A DNA stretch of 8,550 nucleotides from Anaerolinea sp. (GTDB taxonomy: Bacteria; Chloroflexota; Anaerolineae; Anaerolineales; Anaerolineaceae): the NCBI GenBank assembly GCA_013824385.1, contig PNNU01000125.1, forward strand, positions 1 through 8,550, written 5' to 3'. This document shows, piece by piece, positions 1 to 5,200 of this stretch (position 1 is the stretch's first letter; every line of letters begins with the position of its first letter). The position numbers were made by a program, and so were the translations under genes. The notes beneath the pieces were generated by a model. It was not told where the DNA came from. It ran no database searches and saw only the letters and a program-made list of their open reading frames with translations.

Positions 1-462
1 TATATGGAAGAATCACTCTCCCGCGAAATTCCTCGAGCCATACGCAAAAACACCACGGTGGGGATTATCATGTTGGATATTGACCACTTTAGAGATTTCA
101 ATAATACCTATGGACATGAAGCTGGAGATGTGGTTCTGCGCGAAATTGGAGCTAAGCTCCAGACGCTGATTCGCGGTGAAGATATAACCTGCCGTTATGG
201 AGGTGAAGAATTCATTCTGATCCTGCCAGAAGCCAATCAGGAAGTGACAGTTCATCGGGCTGAAATTATTCGGGAGGCGATTAAATCAATTCGAGTTGAG
301 TATCACCGCCAGCCTTTAGGAGTGATATCCATATCACTGGGAGTTGCAATATTCCCCGAGCACAGTTCAACTGTTGAAGGATTACTTAAAAAAGCAGATG
401 AAGCACTTTATCATGCAAAACATAATGGACGTGATCGGGTAGAGGTCGCGTCTATCGACTAA
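1..462 (+). CDS. Diguanylate cyclase, GGDEF domain (3' part, 5' cut by window edge)
   Basis: This is the C-terminal catalytic domain of a GGDEF protein, which makes cyclic di-GMP from two GTP in the cytoplasm. The frame is open at base 1 and the first codons (Tyr, then Met at 4-6) match the middle of the family's usual NRRY-x-E segment, so the ATG at 4 is probably internal and the true start lies upstream. Numbering from that Met, the metal-binding LDIDHF is at residues 24-29, a nucleotide-binding NNTYGHEAGD at 33-42, and the active-site loop GGEEF at 66-70 (bases 199-213). An RGED motif at 57-60 sits exactly five residues before GGEEF, which is the RxxD inhibitory I-site, so product feedback inhibition is likely. 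The domain ends normally about 80 residues after the GGEEF loop, with no EAL domain after it. The sensor part that would tell what signal it reads is outside the window. It converges on the hydrolase gene. Confidence 0.95.
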   Translation, partial: YMEESLSREIPRAIRKNTTVGIIMLDIDHFRDFNNTYGHEAGDVVLREIGAKLQTLIRGEDITCRYGGEEFILILPEANQEVTVHRAEIIREAIKSIRVEYHRQPLGVISISLGVAIFPEHSSTVEGLLKKADEALYHAKHNGRDRVEVASID

Positions 463-546
463 GTCAATAGATTTTCAATTTAGGTGCAACAAAACGATGA
501 GCAAATTGAACAAAAGTAATCAGGAAAATACAATTATGTTCATTTT

Positions 547-578
547 CGTCAGCCCTCTATTGGACTGACGGTTTTTTT
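547..578 (+). terminator. Rho-independent terminator of the GGDEF gene
   Basis: CGTCAG (547-552) pairs with CTGACG (565-570). A one-pair mismatch and two more C-G pairs extend the stem inward around a short loop, and seven T follow at 572-578. It lies 84 bases after the cyclase stop codon and has the right polarity for the plus strand. On the minus strand no T-tract follows the hairpin, so it should act in one direction only. It overlaps the last codons of the convergent hydrolase gene, whose stop is at 557-559. Confidence 0.75.
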
Positions 579-1729
579 CCAGCTATGCGCCGTGGTAGTT
601 TTTCTTTGATGGTGGCCGTCAATGTTCTTCTTGTTTCTGAAGTGAGGGACTCAAAAACCTGACCCAACAAAATCTTGGTTTTCTTGTCCAATTTTGAATA
701 CTTAACCAGAATGTTTTTTATTTCTTTCAAATTCTCGTGCGGATCAAACTTAATGGCTGCTCCTTCTGAAGCTCCCAATATATCAAAGAGCGCTTCGAGA
801 AACATTGCTCGTTCTGTCAGAGATATATCTGTTAACCAGGTTTTTAAAGTACTTTCCAATAATTTTGTGTTACTGGTTAGTTTTCCATGCACAAATTTTG
901 AACGTTCCACTTCCCAATTCAAGGCATTATGCTGCATGATATATCGACCAGAACTGGAGACGACAGTTCGTTTTCCCATAGGCTCTAGCAACAACCCCAC
1001 CATCGATTCTTGAGGAACATAATTGATTATTTTGTGTTCAGAGTGAGAAAAAGAGGTGCGATTAACAAGGGAGAAATCGAAACCAGGTCCATCAAAATTA
1101 ATGATTTTTGTTAATCTACTTTGACGGGCTGAGTTGAGATGAGAGCCGGCATAGACTGCCAAATTTCCTCCCTTTGAGTGACCGCATACAATGAACTGAC
1201 TTGAAAGGATTCCTATTGTACGCTCCAGGTAGCTGCAGGCAGATTCCTGGGCTGGGATTTGCTCCATATATGCCAATTCAAAATCTTCTTTCCAGCCAAC
1301 CAATGAATTGTCTGTTCCTCTAAAAGCCACAACTTTTTGGCGGTCTGGGTTATGCAAAGTGAAGGTGACCGCCGCAAATTGCCTTCCAATAACAAAATCG
1401 GTATTTTCGTCATACCTAGACAATCGTACGTCTTCAAACCGGGGGCAAGATGCTGCCTTTTTTAATAATTCATCCAACTCAGAATCAAAAGAGGAACTCG
1501 CTGTGGGGTTGATTTTAGAAGACATAGAATCGGCGGTGCTATCACGTGAAAAATATAAATCAGAGGTCTTTTTAAGAGTTGTATCCTCTTTTGTTTCCAA
1601 CCCCGGAACAATACCTTTAAAAGGTAAATAGCTGAGCAGCGATAAAATCAGCGCATCAACATCATTAAATGGATCTTTTGAGAAACTCAAATCCCCACGC
1701 CATTGCAAATAATCCATTGTCTTGCCCAT
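557..1729 (-). CDS. Mbeg1-like (DUF2974) alpha/beta-hydrolase, lipase-like
   Basis: The 390-residue protein matches the Mbeg1-like / DUF2974 pattern: an N-terminal MDYLQWRGDLSF (residues 5-16) followed by DPFNDVDALILSLLSYLPF (19-37), then a lipase-like alpha/beta-hydrolase core. Visible parts are the AFRGTD strand-turn (135-140), the nucleophile elbow CGHSKGGN (182-189, Ser185), FDGPGF (212-217), VPQESMVG (238-245, a possible acid-residue region) and MQHNALNW (265-272, His267 a candidate catalytic histidine). The substrate is unknown; the family is thought of as lipase/esterase-like from its fold. No signal peptide or membrane segment is seen, so it is probably cytoplasmic. A longer reading from TTG at 1760-1762 is open, but ATG at 1727-1729 has AAGGAG 8 bases before it and starts where the family does. 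The tail (RRIAGKKPSVQ) is basic. It stands alone, convergent with the cyclase gene and divergent from the large membrane gene. In my knowledge the family is commonest in Firmicutes, so transfer is possible but not shown. Confidence 0.85.
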   Translation of the reverse strand: MGKTMDYLQWRGDLSFSKDPFNDVDALILSLLSYLPFKGIVPGLETKEDTTLKKTSDLYFSRDSTADSMSSKINPTASSSFDSELDELLKKAASCPRFEDVRLSRYDENTDFVIGRQFAAVTFTLHNPDRQKVVAFRGTDNSLVGWKEDFELAYMEQIPAQESACSYLERTIGILSSQFIVCGHSKGGNLAVYAGSHLNSARQSRLTKIINFDGPGFDFSLVNRTSFSHSEHKIINYVPQESMVGLLLEPMGKRTVVSSSGRYIMQHNALNWEVERSKFVHGKLTSNTKLLESTLKTWLTDISLTERAMFLEALFDILGASEGAAIKFDPHENLKEIKNILVKYSKLDKKTKILLGQVFESLTSETRRTLTATIKEKLPRRIAGKKPSVQ

Positions 1730-1737
1730 GGTGCAAA

Positions 1738-1743
1738 CTCCTT
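1738..1743 (-). promoter_or_regulatory. Shine-Dalgarno site that fixes the hydrolase start
   Basis: Read on the minus strand, AAGGAG lies 8 bases before the ATG at 1727-1729. It supports that start over the in-frame TTG at 1760-1762, which would place this site inside the coding sequence. Confidence 0.8.
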
Positions 1744-1748
1744 TTGAT

Positions 1749-1779
1749 CCTGATATTACCAAAAATAGGTGTTATCAGG
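1749..1779 (-). promoter_or_regulatory. Inverted repeat in the hydrolase leader (operator or mRNA hairpin)
   Basis: Plus-strand arms CCTGATATTACC (1749-1760) and GGTGTTATCAGG (1768-1779) are complementary at 10 of 12 positions around a 7-base AT spacer. Seven outer pairs and three inner pairs are interrupted by a 2x2 internal loop. On the hydrolase mRNA the hairpin would end 5 bases before the Shine-Dalgarno site. No T-tract follows, so it is not an ordinary terminator. It could be a dimeric repressor operator or a translational control or mRNA-stability hairpin; the sequence does not decide between these. Confidence 0.5.
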
Positions 1780-1787
1780 AAATAATT

Positions 1788-1802
1788 ATTCAAATATTGA
1801 AT
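1788..1802. repeat. 15-base palindrome ATTCAA-ATA-TTGAAT
   Basis: Two perfect 6-base arms flank a 3-base centre, 58 bases before the hydrolase ATG and 8 bases upstream of the larger inverted repeat. A weak -35-like TTTACA on the minus strand (1802-1807) touches its edge, but no good -10 follows at the usual spacing. Position and symmetry fit a regulator binding site; the AT-rich context makes chance palindromes more likely. Confidence 0.35.
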
Positions 1803-1815
1803 GTAAAAAAGGCCC

Positions 1816-1844
1816 TTGATTAATTGTATCGTAGGTTTAATCAA
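1816..1844. repeat. Inverted repeat TTGATTAA / TTAATCAA
   Basis: Perfect 8-base arms at 1816-1823 and 1837-1844 are separated by 13 bases. The arms hold only two G/C positions each, so an RNA stem would be weak and a chance origin is possible. No T-tract follows on either strand. Confidence 0.3.
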
Positions 1845-1961
1845 CCGCTGCCTATATCAAACGATTAGTATAAACGAGCTGAGTTAATCCAATTTTTCAC
1901 TGATTGATAATAAAGGCTGATCAGTAATAGTTCATAATCAAAGCGGCAAGCCATTCATTAT

Positions 1962-2113
1962 TTAATTTTCTCCAGATGAATCAATTTGCTCTGCCGGTGA
2001 ATCTACTTTTTTCTCACAATGATGATTAGATAGTTGTCGCCCATGATATCACCAGTCATGATTGGACCGGGATCTTTTTTTTGTGCCTGATAGTGGTTTT
2101 CTTTGTGGAAACA
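1962..2113 (-). pseudogene. Possible decayed 3' end of an unknown gene
   Basis: A minus-strand frame open from 2170 down to a TAG at 2003-2005 gives a protein-like tail: HKENHYQAQKKDPGP, then IMTGDIMGDNYLIIIVRKK. The ordinary-looking codons and the hydrophobic strand followed by RKK resemble a real domain end more than noise. The reading stops at a run of six A (plus-strand T at 2007-2012). One added base there would continue it as VDSPAEQIDSSGEN to a TAA at 1962-1964. There is no good start or Shine-Dalgarno site, and an upstream in-frame TGA at 2171-2173 limits it to about 55 codons. The terminal strand resembles the last strand of class I methyltransferases, but that is only an impression. 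It may be the rest of a gene deleted beside the large fusion gene, or chance. Confidence 0.3.
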
Positions 2114-2115
2114 TA

Positions 2116-2121
2116 TATAAT
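2116..2121 (+). promoter_or_regulatory. Candidate -10 box for the fusion gene
   Basis: A perfect TATAAT lies 95 bases before the start codon. The sequence 16-17 bases upstream of it has no good -35 match, and the region is AT-rich, so the call is weak. If used, the leader RNA would be roughly 90 bases and would include the hairpin at 2156-2172. Confidence 0.2.
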
Positions 2122-2155
2122 TATTTACTAAGAATAAGATATTGATGACCAAATG

Positions 2156-2172
2156 GAAACCCTGGGGGTTTC
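2156..2172 (+). promoter_or_regulatory. Compact hairpin in the leader of the fusion gene
   Basis: GAAACCC (2156-2162) pairs perfectly with GGGTTTC (2166-2172) around a TGG loop: 7 pairs, three of them G-C at the loop end. It ends 32 bases before the Shine-Dalgarno site. ATTAGC follows rather than a T-tract, so it is not a typical terminator. It may stabilise the mRNA or be part of a regulated leader. Confidence 0.4.
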
Positions 2173-2204
2173 ATTAGCAAGAATAATAATCGTGGACAAA
2201 CAGC

Positions 2205-2210
2205 GGAGGA
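2205..2210 (+). promoter_or_regulatory. Shine-Dalgarno site of the fusion gene
   Basis: GGAGGA lies 6 bases before the ATG at 2217-2219, a near-ideal site. It supports this start and therefore shows that the helix-hairpin-helix segment is translated as part of the protein. Confidence 0.8.
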
Positions 2211-2216
2211 TCGCAC

Positions 2217-5200
2217 ATGAAATCAAAAATCCACTCTTTGATAGACATTAATACTGCTGACGAAAAACAACTGGTTTCAGAGTTAAAGATCAACCTCCGA
2301 CTTGCAAAACGAATTATCGCTTTCCGTCCTTACAAGACCATTGACCTATTGAATCAGGTTTGGGGTATTGATACCCTCACTCTTGAACGAATTCAAAACT
2401 TAATCAAAGTTGAATCCGATGTGCCGGTAGAACCAACAACATTAACGGCACAATCAGCTGAAACCGAATTATCAACTGAACAAGTAGAAATTTTGCCCTC
2501 CGTTATAGAACCAGAAGTACCTACAACAAATTCCGAATTCATCTCGCCTTCATCCATTTTTGATGAGAGCCCTCATCAAAAGGAACCAGTAGAGCGAAAA
2601 GAAAAAGACAAAGCAAACTCGACTCTGAATCTGGCCCTTTTTTTTATCATCTTGATCGGAGCATTCTTCCGATTTTCAGGGATAAACTGGGATCAAAATA
2701 CCCACCAAAATCCTGATGAACGTTTTCTAACTCAGGTTGCAGATCAAATCCGGCTGGAAAAAAACCTGGGGGCGTATTTTGATACCGCCCATAGCTCTAT
2801 GAATCCGATCAACTATGGGACCTATACATACGGAATGCTCCCGCTGTTTATCACGCGGATTACTGCAGAAGTTTTCCATCAAACGACTTTCGACCAACTC
2901 ACCCTGGTTGGAAGAACCATATCAGCAGTTTTCGATTTGCTCGCGCTATGGATGATTTATCTTCTGGCAAAAATGCTTTACAACAAAAAGACAGGGGTTC
3001 TCGCTGCAGGGCTCTATGCCGCTGCGGTTTTACCTATTCAAATGGCTCATTACTTCACCGTGGATTCATTTTGCACAGTCTTTGTTATCCTGGCTATCTA
3101 TCTGGCACTTAAAGCGATACAGATTAAAAACCCTAATTTCAGGCTGGATTGGCAAAAACTGGTTTATTTTGGATTATTTGGTCTCGTTGTTGGTATGGCT
3201 GGCGCCTGTAAAATCAATGCGCTGCCTGTATTTGCAGTGATTATTTTAGCCAGTATTATCCATTTCTTTACTGTCAGAAAACAAAGAGGACTTGCCACCC
3301 AAATAGGTATTTTGGCGGCAGGGTTGCTTCTAGCAGCAATATGTGTTTTCTTCGCCTTCAGAGTTCTTCAACCTTATGCGTTCACCGGCACAGGATTTTT
3401 AGGTTCAGAGTTAAACAAAAGATGGCTTGAAATTATTAAGGAAGTAACCAACCAGGTCGCTGGTTTTTCTGAATGGCCGCCAAACCACCATTGGACGGAT
3501 AGACCACTCTCATACGCCTGGGTGAATATGGTACTTTGGGGGATGGGAATTCCACTGGGAATAGCAGGATGGGCTGGCTGGGGTTGGTCTGCCTGGAGAA
3601 TGTGGAAAGGCGAATGGCGCTGCCATATTTTGCCCTTTACCTGGATTCTGGTTTACTTCATTTGGCAAAATATGCAATTTTGGCGTTATATGCGCTATTT
3701 CTTGATCATTTACCCGTTCCTGATTATGTTTGCTGCCTGGGCGCTCATCGAAATATTCGAGAAGACCAAAGAAAGCAGGCAGGCACTCACCCAATTCAAA
3801 TTCCAATTCAGGCATCCTTTCTTGGGATTGAAGTCAATTTGGAAAGGCCTCTCAGCATTTGCTCTCATTGGGATTGTTCTGCTGTTTACTTATGGTTACG
3901 CCTTCGGTTTTTCACGGATATATTCCCGCCCAATAACACGTATGGCAGCGTCCACTTGGATTGTTGAAAATATCCAGGGTCCACTCAATCTGAAAGTGGA
4001 TACAGCAAATGGACAGGATAGCTATCCGATTAGTATCATCCATCGCTGGACACTTGAACCGGGCGATGAACCCGAAATTAGTATCTATCCATCCACAAAT
4101 GGAACTGTTCAATCAGTGACTTCTGAAGATATTCGCCAGGTGGGTGTTAATATTTACTTTGGAATTTCAAAACAAGAGAATGGTGATGAAATGGTTGTTG
4201 ATGGTCGTCTTCCTGTTGCGGACGATGATGCATCCACTTCACTGGAAATCCGATTTGGCAGTATCACTTTATTAAAAGATACACCCTATTACTTCCGCTA
4301 CAAGGTAACCAACAGCAGTACTTACTCATTGTCTGATGTGACCCTTCAATACGATGAAAACGAAAATCCGAAAATTCCCCTGATTTGGGACACCATCAAC
4401 CAGACTGCAGGATCCACTGAAGCTGTGTTAAAAATCATTCCTCTGGAAGATGTAAGGTTGAATCGTTTGAAAATCAATAATTTCGAACAAACCTTTAATC
4501 TGACCCAAACATCCATTAAAGTCAGTTTGCTTAAAGATGGAGATGAAGCCAATCCATTGAGCAGTGCCACCCAAACTTTGACTTTTGATCAACCCGGCAT
4601 CAGTTTGACTCCAACCTTTGTCATGCCTGAAGTGGAAATTTCTAAAGGCAGCGTTTATCAGGTGAGATACGAAATTATTGAAGGCGGCCCTGTTCGCATA
4701 TTTGCCGAACCCTTTGCATTGGAAACTACCTGGGATGATGCAATTCCGTTTGCAATCAGGCACTTTGATACACTCGGAGGAATCTATCAGCCCCTAAATT
4801 TTGAGTTGTATGAAGCGGATACACCTGAAAAACGAGATAAGATGATCGATATTCTTTCCAAAACCGAGTATCTCGTCATCCCATCAAACCGCTGTTATGA
4901 TGCAATGCCGCGTCTTCCAAATCGTTATCCTTTGACAACCAAGTATTATCAGGAGTTATTTGACTGCCCTGGTTGTATTGGTAATGCACTTGAAAACAAA
5001 GCTTATGAACTTAATACCCCGTTCACCAGCCCACTCGGCTTTGAATTGGTTGCCACTTTTGTCAGCAATCCTGGAATTGGACCATTCCAGATCAATGACC
5101 AAACAGCGGATGAATCATTTACAGTCTATGACCATCCGAAAGTTTTCATTTTCAAGAAAACCGATAATTTTTCAGTGGAAAATGTAAAAGCCCTACTTTA

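Larger units (their letters stand above)
1763..2216. other. Divergent intergenic region between hydrolase and fusion gene
   Basis: This AT-rich stretch of about 450 bases should hold the control regions of two divergent genes. On the hydrolase side it has part of the 1749-1779 inverted repeat, the 1788-1802 palindrome and the 1816-1844 repeat. On the other side it has a TATAAT box (2116-2121), a compact hairpin (2156-2172) and the Shine-Dalgarno site of the large gene. The middle part, about 1962-2113, reads like a decayed 3' end of a minus-strand gene. From 1845 to 1961 I see nothing I can name. Confidence 0.6.

Noticed and set aside
1..462. Complete small GGDEF gene starting at ATG 4
   Set aside because: The frame is open through base 1, the Met aligns with the interior of the conserved NRRY segment, and the first helix of the GGDEF domain would be missing.
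675..1013. Plus-strand open frame of 112 codons inside the hydrolase gene
   Set aside because: It lies wholly opposite a gene with clear family motifs, has no recognisable domain and no convincing ribosome binding site.
1730..1762. Upstream TTG start for the hydrolase gene, adding 11 residues
   Set aside because: The added residues include the Shine-Dalgarno sequence of the ATG at 1727-1729, and the family normally starts near MGKTMDYLQW.
2055..2082. Run of eight T at 2075-2082 as a terminator
   Set aside because: The only stem before it is three or four weak pairs (CCAG with TTGG), and no plus-strand gene ends there.
3510..3967. Open frames on both strands inside the fusion gene (minus 3510-3815, plus 3536-3967)
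   Set aside because: They are shadows of the long reading frame; the codons of the main frame give membrane segments and motifs, while these give none.
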